From positions 84,423 to 148,422 of the forward strand of contig NZ_BMWA01000023.1 of NCBI RefSeq assembly GCF_014650995.1: a stretch of DNA of 64,000 bases, given 5' to 3'. Both the position numbers and the translations under genes were made by a program. Below the pieces are notes generated by a model. It was not told the DNA's origin, searched no databases, and was given only the letters and a program-made list of their open reading frames with translations. This stretch comes from Streptomyces viridiviolaceus (lineage in GTDB: Bacteria > Actinomycetota > Actinomycetes > Streptomycetales > Streptomycetaceae). Position 1 is the stretch's first letter. Every line of letters begins with the position of its first letter. Shown here piece by piece: positions 16,705-24,565 of this stretch.

Positions 16705-17832
16705 ATGGCAGATCTCCAGGACGACCTGCACACCAGCGCCGAGGCCGGCGAGCTCGACGACCTGTCCGTGCGGCTGCCCGCCGAGGTCTTTCCGCCCGAG
16801 CCGTACGCGCCCGTCTCCGACCACGACGAGCCGCTGACGCGGGCCCACGCCGTGCTCGCCGCCCACCCGGTCGCCGACGGCTGCTGCGGCCTGCCCCGGG
16901 TGCTCGGACCCCTGCCCTCGTACGACCTGGAACTCGGCGAGTACTCCTTCGACACCGACGTGCCCCGGCTTCGCGAAGGCCACGTCGGCGCCCTGTTCTG
17001 GTCGCTGCACCTGCCCGACGGCATCGACGGCGACCGGGCCGTCGGAGCCACCCTGGAGCAACTGGACCTGCTCGAGTCGGTCGTCCGGACCCATCCCGAG
17101 GGCCTGCGCCTGGCCCACGACGCCGGACAGACCACCGACGCCCGCAACTGCGGCCGCGTCGCCGTCGTGCCCGGCCCCGCCCGAGCGGCCGCCCTCGGCG
17201 ACAGCCTCGGCGTCCTGCGCTGTCTGCACGCCCTCGGCCTGCGCGTCCTGACGCTCACCGGCGCGAGCTGGGCGAGCGAGGCGGGGCTCACCCGGTTCGG
17301 CGAGGAGGTCGTCCGTGAGATGAACCGGCTCGGCGTCCTCGCCGACCTCTCCGGCGCCTCCGCGGAGACCGTCCGGCGCACCTTCGCCGTGTCCAAGGCG
17401 CCCGTGCTGTGCACCCGGTCCGCCGCCCGTGCCCTGCGTCCGCACCCGGCCAACCTCCCCGACGACCTGCTCGTCGAGCTGGGCGCGGCCGGCGGCCTGT
17501 GCATGGTGCCGCTGACCGCCGAGCAGACCGGCCCGACCGTCCGCGACGTCGCCGACCATCTCGACCACGTCCGCACGGTCGCCGGCCCCGCCTGCGTCGG
17601 CCTGTCCGGCACGTACGACACGGGCGCCGCCCACCCGCTGGAGCTGGGCGACGCCTCCTGCTACCCGCGCCTCATCGCCGAGCTGCTGCGGCGAGGTTGG
17701 GCCGAGTCCGACGTGGCCCTGCTGACCTGGGGGAACGTCCAGCGCGTGCTGCGGGACGCGGCGTTCACCGCCCGCGCTGCCCAGCTGCGCCGGGAGCCGT
17801 CGCGGGCGACGATCGCCGACCTCGACGGCTAG
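16705..17832 (+). CDS. M19 dipeptidase-like protein lacking metal ligands (pseudoenzyme)
   Basis: 375 residues, clearly paralogous to the dipeptidase at 13768-14946: the fold-defining blocks DTDVPRLR, FGEEVVREMNR, HPANLPDDL, VADHLDHVRTVAG, YPRLIAELLRRGW and the C-terminal TIADLDG all align. Yet every metal ligand is replaced: the DGHND motif is DGCCG, the Glu motif has Ala, DLSH is DLSG, FSHSSAR is CTRSAAR, and the GGDYDG Asp is Thr. It also has an extra N-terminal segment of about 40 residues. Peptidase activity is not expected; a binding or regulatory role is possible. The frame is intact with normal codon use, so it is not a decaying pseudogene. GGAG precedes the ATG by 9 nt. Confidence 0.87.
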   Translation: MADLQDDLHTSAEAGELDDLSVRLPAEVFPPEPYAPVSDHDEPLTRAHAVLAAHPVADGCCGLPRVLGPLPSYDLELGEYSFDTDVPRLREGHVGALFWSLHLPDGIDGDRAVGATLEQLDLLESVVRTHPEGLRLAHDAGQTTDARNCGRVAVVPGPARAAALGDSLGVLRCLHALGLRVLTLTGASWASEAGLTRFGEEVVREMNRLGVLADLSGASAETVRRTFAVSKAPVLCTRSAARALRPHPANLPDDLLVELGAAGGLCMVPLTAEQTGPTVRDVADHLDHVRTVAGPACVGLSGTYDTGAAHPLELGDASCYPRLIAELLRRGWAESDVALLTWGNVQRVLRDAAFTARAAQLRREPSRATIADLDG

Positions 17833-17843
17833 CCGTCACCGCC

Positions 17844-18236
17844 TCACGCGTGCTCGATCCGGCAGAGGCAGAACGGGTGCCCGGCCGGATCGGCGTACAC
17901 CTGGAAGTCCTTCTTCTCCCGGTCCTCCAGGTCCAGCGGACGGGCACCCAGCGCCAGCACCTTCTCGTGCGCCGCGTCGATCTCCTCCCAGGTCGACCCG
18001 GCGTCGAAGTCGAGGTGGAACTGCTGCGCGTTGCGGTCGGAGCGCGGCCACTCCGGCGGGGTGAGACCCGGTGCGCGCTGGAAGGCCAGGCGCGGCCCGC
18101 CGGGCACCTGGAGCACCACCCAGTCGGGGTCCTCCTCCTCGGGCGTGCCGCCCGCGACCTGCGCGTAGAAACGGGCCAGTTCGCGGGGCTCGGGGCAGTC
18201 GAGGACGACGGAACGAAAACGTGCCACGGATGCCAT
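17844..18236 (-). CDS. VOC-family (glyoxalase/bleomycin resistance-like) protein
   Basis: 130 residues, one vicinal-oxygen-chelate domain made of two beta-alpha-beta-beta-beta units. It begins FRSVVLDCPEPRELARFYAQV and ends FQVYADPAGHPFCLCRIEH, matching the actinobacterial VOC_6-like group. Possible metal ligands are the His in QQFHLDF and a C-terminal acidic residue. It lies 18 bp after a paralogue on the same strand, so the pair is one operon. Substrate unknown; the family includes enzymes and ligand-binding resistance proteins. Confidence 0.87.
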   Translation of the reverse strand: MASVARFRSVVLDCPEPRELARFYAQVAGGTPEEEDPDWVVLQVPGGPRLAFQRAPGLTPPEWPRSDRNAQQFHLDFDAGSTWEEIDAAHEKVLALGARPLDLEDREKKDFQVYADPAGHPFCLCRIEHA

Positions 18237-18254
18237 GCCAGGGTCCTCCCGGTG

Positions 18255-18614
18255 TCAGCAGGCGCAGAGGCAGAACGGGTGCCCGGCCGGGTCCGCGTAA
18301 ACCCGGAAGCTCCGCGAGCGGTCCGCCGTGTCCAGCGGCTTCGCCCCCAGCTCCAGCACGGCCTTCTCGGCCGCGTCCAGGTCCTGCACGGTCAGGTCCA
18401 GGTGGAACTGCTGGGAGTGGTCGGGCGCCGGCCACTTCGGCGGTACGAAGCCGGGGGCCTCCTGGAAGGCCAGTGCCTGACCGCCGGGAAGCCTCAGGTC
18501 CACCCACTCGCCCTGGTCCTCGACGGAGCCGCCGAGGACCTCGGAGTAGAAACCGGCCAGGGCGCGGGGGTCGGGACAGTCCAGGACGACGACGCCCAGT
18601 TCGGCGACAGCCAT
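18255..18614 (-). CDS. VOC-family protein, first gene of the pair
   Basis: 119 residues, close paralogue of the gene downstream. It shares LGVVVLDCPDPRALAGFYSEV, QQFHLDL and YADPAGHPFCLC. I chose the ATG at 18614 because GAGGAGGA precedes it; the longer frame from 18647 would read through the TAAC-rich operator. It ends in CLCAC, a small cysteine cluster absent from most relatives. The gene is divergent from the CGNR zinc-finger protein, with a palindromic operator in between. Function unknown beyond the fold. Confidence 0.87.
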   Translation of the reverse strand: MAVAELGVVVLDCPDPRALAGFYSEVLGGSVEDQGEWVDLRLPGGQALAFQEAPGFVPPKWPAPDHSQQFHLDLTVQDLDAAEKAVLELGAKPLDTADRSRSFRVYADPAGHPFCLCAC

Positions 18615-18635
18615 GACTTCCTCCTCGAAGTCCGC

Positions 18636-18699
18636 GGTTACCGGCAAGATGCGGGTAACCAGTAACGGTTACTGCATGCTCCCGCATTGGCGGTAACGT
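18636..18699. promoter_or_regulatory. Divergent promoter/operator with repeated GTTAC/GTAAC half-sites
   Basis: Half-sites GGTTACC (18636-18642) and GGGTAACC (18653-18660) face each other, followed at once by the perfect palindrome AGTAAC-G-GTTACT (18661-18673). A plus-strand -10 TAACGT (18694-18699) ends 7 nt before the ATG at 18707, suggesting a leaderless CGNR mRNA. The layout suggests one regulator, perhaps the CGNR protein itself, controlling both directions. Confidence 0.6.
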
Positions 18700-18706
18700 C
18701 GCAAGC

Positions 18707-19213
18707 ATGAGTGACAGATCGCCCGCGCCGGGGGGCCTGGAGCTGGTCCAGTCCCTGGTGAACACGCTGGACATCGAGACGGGCGGCGACCGGCTCGACA
18801 CACCGGAGGGCCGGGCGCGTTTCGGGCTGACGGAGGACGAGGTGCCCGCCGCACGGGAACTGCGGGAGTCCCTGCGGGCGGCCCTGCTCGCCCACGCCGG
18901 CCACCCGCCGCACCGTGCGGTGACCCCGCTGGGCGAGCTGCTGGCACGGGCGCCGCTGGTGCTGACGGCCGACATGGCCGACGGCTCCGCCGCGCTCGTC
19001 CCCGCCGACGCCCGCCCCCTGCCCTCCCGCGTCGCCGCGGCCGTCGCCGAGGCCCTGGTCGCGGGTACCTGGACCCGGCTGAAGGCGTGCGAGGCCGCCG
19101 ACTGTCACTGGGCGTACTACGACCGCAGTCCCGCCGGACGGGGGCGCTGGTGCTCGATGCAGGTGTGCGGGGCACGCGCGAAGATGCGCCGGTACCGGGC
19201 CAAGGGTGGGTAG
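18707..19213 (+). CDS. CGNR zinc-finger (ABATE domain) protein, putative regulator
   Basis: 168 residues. The N-terminal ABATE-type domain (LELVQSLVNTLDI to about residue 115) is followed by a C-terminal CGNR zinc finger, C-x4-C then C-x4-C, in LKACEAADCHWAYYDRS...RWCSMQVCGARAKMRRYR. The usual CGNR tetrad reads CGAR here. The family is thought to consist of stress-linked DNA-binding regulators in actinobacteria. It is divergent from the VOC pair and is a good candidate to bind the palindrome between them. Its 3' end faces a strong bidirectional terminator. Confidence 0.85.
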   Translation: MSDRSPAPGGLELVQSLVNTLDIETGGDRLDTPEGRARFGLTEDEVPAARELRESLRAALLAHAGHPPHRAVTPLGELLARAPLVLTADMADGSAALVPADARPLPSRVAAAVAEALVAGTWTRLKACEAADCHWAYYDRSPAGRGRWCSMQVCGARAKMRRYRAKGG

Positions 19214-19265
19214 TGCCCCGGGGGTTCACCGGTCGCCGACGCGCCCGGTGGTGCACAATGCAGAC

Positions 19266-19308
19266 GGACGCCGGTTCGGCCGACTGAGCCTCGGCCGAAC
19301 CGGCGTCC
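19266..19308. terminator. Bidirectional terminator hairpin
   Basis: A perfect 18-bp stem (19266-19283 with 19291-19308) and 7-nt loop lie between the convergent CGNR and UDP-glucose dehydrogenase genes. Confidence 0.88.
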
Positions 19309-19324
19309 GCCTCTTCGCCGGGCC

Positions 19325-20668
19325 CTAGGCCGTCGGCCGCCCCATCGCGCGGTACGTCCATCCGGCCCGCCGCCACACCTCCGGATCCAGGGCGTTGCGA
19401 CCGTCCAGGACGACCCGGGCCGCCGCGACCTCGCCCAGGTCCTCCGGGTCCAGCTCGCGGAACTCCCGCCACTCCGTCAGGTGCAGCACGACGTCGGCGC
19501 CCCGCACCGCCTCCAGCGCCGAGTCGGCATAGCCGAGGGTGGGGAACAGCCGCCGGGCGTTCTCCATGCCCTTGGGGTCGTACACCGTCACCTGGCCGCC
19601 CTGGAGGTGGATCTGCCCCGCGACGTTCAGCGCGGGCGAGTCCCGGACGTCGTCGGAGTCGGGCTTGAAGGTGGCGCCCAGCACCGCGACCCGCTTGCCC
19701 AGGAAGGAGCCGCCGCCCAGTGCCTGCCGGGCAAGCTCCACCATCTGGCCGCGCTGGCGCATGTTGATGGAGTCGATCTCGCGCAGGAACGTCAGCGCCT
19801 GGTCGGCCCCCAGCTCTCCGGCGCGCGCCATGAAGGCCCGGATGTCCTTGGGCAGGCAGCCGCCGCCGAACCCGATACCGGCCCGCAGGAACTTCTTCCC
19901 GATCCGGTCGTCGTACCCGATGGCCTCGGCCAGCTTGGCGACGTCGCCGTCCGCGGCCTCGCAGACCTCCGCCATCGCGTTGATGAAGGAGATCTTGGTG
20001 GCGAGGAAGGAGTTCGCCGAGGTCTTCACCAGCTCGGCGGTCGGGAAGTCGGTGACGACGAAGGGCGAGCCCTCCGCCACCGGCGTCGCGTACACCTCCC
20101 GCAGCAGCTTCTCGGCCCGCTCGCTGCGCACCCCGACCACGATCCGGTCGGGGTGCAGGGTGTCCTGCACGGCGAAGCCCTCGCGCAGGAACTCGGGGTT
20201 CCAGGCCAGCTCGGCGTCGCCGCCGGCCGGAGCGTGCTCGGCGAGGTAGGCGGCCAGCCGGTCGGCGGAGCCCACGGGCACGGTCGACTTGCCGACGACG
20301 AGCGCGGGCCCCTTCAGGTGCGGCGCGAGCGAGGCCAGCGCGGAGTCGACGTAACTCATGTCGCAGGCGTACTCGCCGTGCTTCTGCGGCGTGTTCACGC
20401 ACAGGAAGTGCACGTCGCCGAAGGCCGCGACCTCCGCGAAGTCGGTGGTGAAGCGCAGCCGCCCGCTGGACCCCTCGATCCCCGCGACATGCCGCCGCAG
20501 CAGTTCCTCGAGGCCCGGCTCGTACATCGGGACCTCGCCCCGCTGGAGCATCTCGATCTTCTCGGGCACCACGTCCAGGCCCAGCACCTCGAAACCGAGC
20601 TCGGCCATGGCCGCCGCGTGGGTCGCGCCGAGATAGCCGGTGCCGATCACGGTGATCTTGAGGGCCAT
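19325..20668 (-). CDS. UDP-glucose 6-dehydrogenase
   Basis: 447 residues, oxidises UDP-glucose to UDP-glucuronate with two NAD+. Rossmann start ITVIGTGYLGATHA, the STVPVGSAD block, NPEFLREG, and catalytic Cys271 in GFGGGCLPKD are all present, as is the C-terminal UDP-binding domain (DVVLHLTEW). I chose the ATG at 20668, which has GGAG 6 nt upstream, over the frame extending to 20710. UDP-glucuronate feeds surface glycans; the glycosyltransferase and LCP genes nearby make a wall-polymer role reasonable. GDP-mannose dehydrogenase is the main alternative in this superfamily, but the motifs favour UDP-glucose. Confidence 0.9.
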   Translation of the reverse strand: MALKITVIGTGYLGATHAAAMAELGFEVLGLDVVPEKIEMLQRGEVPMYEPGLEELLRRHVAGIEGSSGRLRFTTDFAEVAAFGDVHFLCVNTPQKHGEYACDMSYVDSALASLAPHLKGPALVVGKSTVPVGSADRLAAYLAEHAPAGGDAELAWNPEFLREGFAVQDTLHPDRIVVGVRSERAEKLLREVYATPVAEGSPFVVTDFPTAELVKTSANSFLATKISFINAMAEVCEAADGDVAKLAEAIGYDDRIGKKFLRAGIGFGGGCLPKDIRAFMARAGELGADQALTFLREIDSINMRQRGQMVELARQALGGGSFLGKRVAVLGATFKPDSDDVRDSPALNVAGQIHLQGGQVTVYDPKGMENARRLFPTLGYADSALEAVRGADVVLHLTEWREFRELDPEDLGEVAAARVVLDGRNALDPEVWRRAGWTYRAMGRPTA

Positions 20669-20781
20669 GGGTGCTCCAGAGGTGTACGGCGGAGGTGCGG
20701 GCCCGAGCATAGCCGGGGCATGCGAAGGGGCCTCGGCGGGCAGCTTCCCTGCGGCCGGCCGACTGTCGTCAAGCTCACCTG

Positions 20782-20831
20782 TTCACCGAAGCGGCCGAGC
20801 CCTAAAATTTGGGTTACTTAACAGTAGTTAG
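20782..20831 (+). promoter_or_regulatory. Candidate promoter/operator before the acyl-CoA dehydrogenase
   Basis: This AT-rich island in an otherwise GC-rich stretch carries -10 TAAAAT (20803-20808), a weak TTCACC at 20782-20787, and TTACTTAACAGTAGTTAG (20814-20831), an imperfect dyad around the expected start point that could be a repressor site. Confidence 0.45.
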
Positions 20832-20866
20832 CGCCAGCATCGTTGCTTTTTGGAGCGTGAGAGACC

Positions 20867-22024
20867 TTGGCCGGATCGGCTGACTTCGACCTGTACCGCC
20901 CGTCCGAGGAGCACGACATGCTCCGCGACGCCGTCCGCTCGCTGGCCGAGGCGAAGATCGCGCCGTACGCCGCCGCGGTGGACGAGGAGGCCCGCTTCCC
21001 GCAGGAGGCCCTCGACGCCCTGGTCGCGAACGACCTGCACGCCGTGCACGTCCCCGAGGAGTACGGCGGCGCCGGCGCCGACGCGCTCGCCACGGTGATC
21101 GTCATCGAGGAGGTCGCCCGCGTGTGCGCCTCCTCCTCCCTCATCCCGGCCGTGAACAAGCTGGGCTCCCTGCCGGTGATCCTCTCCGGCTCCGAGGAGC
21201 TGAAGAAGAAGTACATGACCCCGCTCGCCAAGGGCGACGCGATGTTCTCGTACTGCCTCTCCGAGCCCGACGCGGGCTCCGACGCCGCCGGCATGAAGAC
21301 CAGGGCCGTCCGCGACGGCGACACCTACGTCCTCAACGGCGTGAAGCGCTGGATCACCAACGCGGGCGTCTCCGAGTACTACACGGTGATGGCGGTCACC
21401 GACCCGGCCAAGCGCTCCAAGGGCATCTCCGCCTTCGTCGTCGAGAAGTCCGACGAGGGCGTCTCCTTCGGCGCGCCGGAGAAGAAGCTCGGCATCAAGG
21501 GCTCCCCGACCCGCGAGGTCTACCTCGACAACGTCCGCATCCCCGCCGACCGCATGATCGGCGAGGAGGGCACCGGCTTCGCCACCGCGATGAAGACGCT
21601 GGACCACACCCGCATCACCATCGCCGCCCAGGCCCTCGGCATCGCCCAGGGCGCCCTCGACTACGCCAAGGGCTACGTCCAGGAGCGCAAGCAGTTCGGC
21701 AAGCCGATCGCCGACTTCCAGGGCGTCCAGTTCATGCTCGCCGACATGGCCATGAAGATAGAGGCCGCCCGCCAGCTGACCTACGCCGCCGCCGCCAAGT
21801 CCGAGCGCGGCGACAGCGACCTGACCTTCCAGGGCGCCGCCGCCAAGTGCTTCGCCTCGGACGTCGCGATGGAGGTCACCACGGACGCCGTCCAGCTGCT
21901 CGGCGGCTACGGCTACACCCGTGACTACCCGGTGGAGCGCATGATGCGCGACGCGAAGATCACGCAGATCTACGAGGGCACGAACCAGGTCCAGCGCATC
22001 GTCATGGCGCGCAACCTGCCGTAA
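20867..22024 (+). CDS. Acyl-CoA dehydrogenase
   Basis: 385 residues, FAD-dependent enzyme that introduces the alpha-beta double bond in fatty acyl-CoA or branched-chain acyl-CoA. The family landmarks are CLSEPDAGSDAAGMKT, WITNAG, the RKQFGKPI block, QLLGGYGYTRDYPVERMMRD and the catalytic Glu in IYEGTNQVQR. The TTG start is preceded by GGAG 11 nt upstream; the first in-frame ATG is about 17 codons later and would cut into conserved sequence. It corresponds by context to mycobacterial fadE25. Precise chain-length specificity is not evident. Confidence 0.92.
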   Translation: MAGSADFDLYRPSEEHDMLRDAVRSLAEAKIAPYAAAVDEEARFPQEALDALVANDLHAVHVPEEYGGAGADALATVIVIEEVARVCASSSLIPAVNKLGSLPVILSGSEELKKKYMTPLAKGDAMFSYCLSEPDAGSDAAGMKTRAVRDGDTYVLNGVKRWITNAGVSEYYTVMAVTDPAKRSKGISAFVVEKSDEGVSFGAPEKKLGIKGSPTREVYLDNVRIPADRMIGEEGTGFATAMKTLDHTRITIAAQALGIAQGALDYAKGYVQERKQFGKPIADFQGVQFMLADMAMKIEAARQLTYAAAAKSERGDSDLTFQGAAAKCFASDVAMEVTTDAVQLLGGYGYTRDYPVERMMRDAKITQIYEGTNQVQRIVMARNLP

Positions 22025-22046
22025 CGGGGAACGCGACGGACGAGCG

Positions 22047-22079
22047 AGGGCGCCCGGGACCGACGGTCCCGGGCGCCCT
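22047..22079. terminator. Bidirectional terminator hairpin
   Basis: A perfect 15-bp stem (22047-22061 with 22065-22079) and 3-nt loop lie between the convergent acyl-CoA dehydrogenase and thioesterase genes. Confidence 0.88.
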
Positions 22080-22096
22080 TCGCGTGCTGCGCGGGG

Positions 22097-22663
22097 TCAG
22101 TCCTCGTACCCCTCGGCGGCCCGCTTCTCCCGCAGCTCCATGATCGCGCGGCGCCGGGCCAGGCGGTGGGTGCGGCGGATCTGGGCTTCCTGGTAGCGGC
22201 GCTTGTCCCGCTCGGTCTCCGGGAGCACCGGCGGCACCGCGCGCGGCTTGCCGTCGGCGTCCACCGCGGCGAACACCAGATAGGCCGAGCCGACCTGGGT
22301 GGCCGGGGCGGATTCGTTCCAGCGCTCGGCCAGGACCCGGACACCGACCTCCATGGAGGTCCGGCCGGTCCAGTTGACCTGGGCCTTGACGTGCACGAGG
22401 TCGCCGACGCGGACCGGTTCGAGGAACGCCATCTCGTCCATGGACGCGGTGACGGCGGGACCGCCGGAGTGGCGGCCGGCCACGGCGCCCGCGGCGTCGT
22501 CGACCAGCTTCATGATGACGCCGCCGTGCACCGTGCCCAGAAGGTTGGTGTCGCTGTGGGTCATGATGTGGCTGAGGGTGGTGCGGGATGCCGAGGTCGG
22601 CTTGCCCGGGATCTCCGGAGTTCCCGACTCGGCGGGTGAGGCCTGGTCTGCCTGGTCTGTCAT
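22097..22663 (-). CDS. Acyl-CoA thioesterase (hotdog fold)
   Basis: 188 residues. A single BACH-like hotdog domain covers about 25-150, with the central helix motif GTVHGGVIMKLVDDAAG and the sheet motif VHVKAQVNWTGRTSMEVGV. It hydrolyses acyl-CoA to free acid and CoA. The C-terminal 40 residues are highly charged helix (RRYQEAQIRRTHRLARRRAIMELREKR cut here as an Arg/Glu-rich stretch). I chose the ATG at 22663, which follows a GGAGG; the frame remains open further upstream without a better start. The neighbouring acyl-CoA dehydrogenase suggests lipid turnover. Confidence 0.88.
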   Translation of the reverse strand: MTDQADQASPAESGTPEIPGKPTSASRTTLSHIMTHSDTNLLGTVHGGVIMKLVDDAAGAVAGRHSGGPAVTASMDEMAFLEPVRVGDLVHVKAQVNWTGRTSMEVGVRVLAERWNESAPATQVGSAYLVFAAVDADGKPRAVPPVLPETERDKRRYQEAQIRRTHRLARRRAIMELREKRAAEGYED

Positions 22664-22782
22664 GGCCTCCACCTTATGCCGAGGCGACATGGGCGTAATT
22701 TGTGTCAGCTTCGCAACAGCGCTGACCTTATTTTCCGACGACCCTTGTATGGGGCACAGCCGGGACCTGCACACTGGGGCGC

Positions 22783-24069
22783 ATGAACGATTGGCCCGAG
22801 GGATGGTCCGGCGAGAACCGCGGCGACCGGTACGGACGCGGCAGCGCGAGCGCACGGCCCGAGAGCGCCCGCGTGATGCGGCAGGTCCGCCGCGGTCCGG
22901 CGGTACCGCCCGGCCCGGGCCCGTCGGCACCGCCGTACGGCGGCGGGGTGCCGCGGCAGCCGTCGTACGTCGACGGCCACGGCTACGGTGACCAGGACGG
23001 CTACGACAGCGGCTACAACACCGGGCAGGTCTACGGCAGCCCCGGTGGCCGTGGCCCCGCCGGTGCCGGTCCGGGCGGCCCGCGCCCCGCGCCGAACTGG
23101 CGGCGCCGGATCAAGTGGACGGCGATCACGCTGGTGACCGTGCTGGTCGTCACCTTCGTCGGCACCTACTTCTGGGCCGACTCCAAGCTCAACCGCGAGG
23201 TCGACCTGTCCAAGGTCATCGAGCGGCCCGAGGCCGGAGAGGGCACCAACTACCTGATCGTCGGTTCCGACAGCCGCGAGGGCATGACCGACGAGCAGAA
23301 GAAGGACCTGCACACCGGCTCCGCCGAGGGCAAGCGCACCGACTCGATGATGATCCTGCACACCGGGGACAACGGGTCGACGCTGATCTCGCTGCCCCGT
23401 GACTCGGACGTGGAGATCCCGACCTTCGTCGGTTCCGACTCCGGCAAGACCTACCAGGGCACGGGCCGGCACGTGAAGCTGAACGCCGCCTACGCGGAGG
23501 ACGGGCCCGAGCTGCTGGTTCGCACCGTCGAGTACAACACCGGGCTGCGCATCGACCACTACGTCGAGATCGGCTTCGCCGGCTTCGCGAACATCGTCGA
23601 CGCGGTCGGCGGCGTGGAGATGGACATCCCGCAGGACATCAAGGACACCAAGTCCGGCGCCGACTTCAAGAAGGGCAAGCAGACCCTGAACGGACAGGAG
23701 GCCCTGGCCTTCGTCCGCACCCGGTACGCGCTGGCCGGCTCCGACCTGGACCGGACGAAGAACCAGCAGAAGTTCCTGTCGGCCCTGGCGAGCCAGGTGG
23801 CCACCCCGTCCACCGTCCTCAACCCGTTCAAGCTGTACCCGACCATGGGCGCCGGCCTGGACTCCCTCATCGTCGACAAGGACATGGGCCTGTTCGACCT
23901 GGCCGACATGTTCTGGGCGATGAAGGGCGTCAGCGGCGGCGACGGCACCTCGATGAACATGCCCGTCTCGGGCAGCACCGGCGGCAACCTCCAGTGGGAC
24001 AAGGCCAAGGTGAAGACGCTGGTGGAGCAGCTGAAGAACGACGAGAAGGTCACCGTCTCGGGCAACTGA
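22783..24069 (+). CDS. LytR-CpsA-Psr (LCP) family glycopolymer transferase
   Basis: 428 residues. A 100-residue Gly/Pro/Tyr-rich cytoplasmic stretch is followed by one membrane segment (about 109-128) and an extracellular LCP domain. LCP landmarks: VGSDSREG, SLPRDSDVEIP, LRIDHYVEIGFAGF, GQEALAFVRTRYALAGSDLDR. The Asp and Arg residues in these motifs bind pyrophosphate and metal in characterised LCP proteins, which transfer polyprenyl-linked glycopolymers to peptidoglycan. It lacks the C-terminal LytR_C domain found in most of the neighbouring LCP proteins. First of seven LCP genes in 13 kb and the only one on this strand. The ATG at 22783 is the first good start. Confidence 0.9.
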   Translation: MNDWPEGWSGENRGDRYGRGSASARPESARVMRQVRRGPAVPPGPGPSAPPYGGGVPRQPSYVDGHGYGDQDGYDSGYNTGQVYGSPGGRGPAGAGPGGPRPAPNWRRRIKWTAITLVTVLVVTFVGTYFWADSKLNREVDLSKVIERPEAGEGTNYLIVGSDSREGMTDEQKKDLHTGSAEGKRTDSMMILHTGDNGSTLISLPRDSDVEIPTFVGSDSGKTYQGTGRHVKLNAAYAEDGPELLVRTVEYNTGLRIDHYVEIGFAGFANIVDAVGGVEMDIPQDIKDTKSGADFKKGKQTLNGQEALAFVRTRYALAGSDLDRTKNQQKFLSALASQVATPSTVLNPFKLYPTMGAGLDSLIVDKDMGLFDLADMFWAMKGVSGGDGTSMNMPVSGSTGGNLQWDKAKVKTLVEQLKNDEKVTVSGN

Positions 24070-24075
24070 GCGGGC

Positions 24076-24104
24076 CCGGAGGCCGGGCTTGCCCCGGCCT
24101 CCGG
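24076..24104. terminator. Bidirectional terminator hairpin
   Basis: A perfect 12-bp stem (24076-24087 with 24093-24104), loop 5 nt, lies between the convergent LCP and copper-storage genes. Confidence 0.85.
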
Positions 24105-24114
24105 CGATCGCGGG

Positions 24115-24468
24115 TCACATCGTGGCGCCCGCCATCGTCCGGCACAGCTCGGCGCAGCGGCGACAGGCGTCGGCGCAGCGCATCATCTGGGCGTCGTCCG
24201 GCATGGACATACACGCCTCCGCGCACATGTCACAGGCCCGGGCACACAGGGCGCACATCTCGCCGGCCATCGGCGAGAGGCGCATCATCATGTCCGCGCA
24301 CATGCGAGTCGTCTCGGAGCAGTCCAGGAGCGCCCGCATGATCTGCATCTGGGCCTGGCCGCCCCGCTGCAGACAGGTGCTCATGGTCTCCTCGCACACG
24401 CTGTGACAGGACATGCACGCGTTGACGCAGTCCTGCATCTCCTTGCTCATGGCGGTGGTGGGCTGCAT
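24115..24468 (-). CDS. Four-helix-bundle copper-storage protein (Csp/DUF326)
   Basis: 117 residues with 16 cysteines spaced C-x3-C or C-x2-C along four helices (DCVNACMSCHSVC, MCALCARACDMCAEAC, RCADACRRCAELC), plus many Met. In the Csp family the Cys residues line the core of the bundle and hold many Cu(I) ions. There is no signal or Tat peptide, so it is the cytosolic (Csp3-like) kind. I chose the ATG at 24468, which has GAGGAGG upstream; the frame from 24495 would include that ribosome site. It stands alone among cell-wall genes, with no copper transporter or CsoR beside it. Confidence 0.86.
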   Translation of the reverse strand: MQPTTAMSKEMQDCVNACMSCHSVCEETMSTCLQRGGQAQMQIMRALLDCSETTRMCADMMMRLSPMAGEMCALCARACDMCAEACMSMPDDAQMMRCADACRRCAELCRTMAGATM

Positions 24469-24565
24469 GGTGCCTCCTCGGGGGTGACAGGGCACATCGG
24501 CCCCGTCCTTCCGTGGTACGCCCGTCCGGGCGACTCCGCCACGGGGGAGCCGGCCGCGGCCGCCG

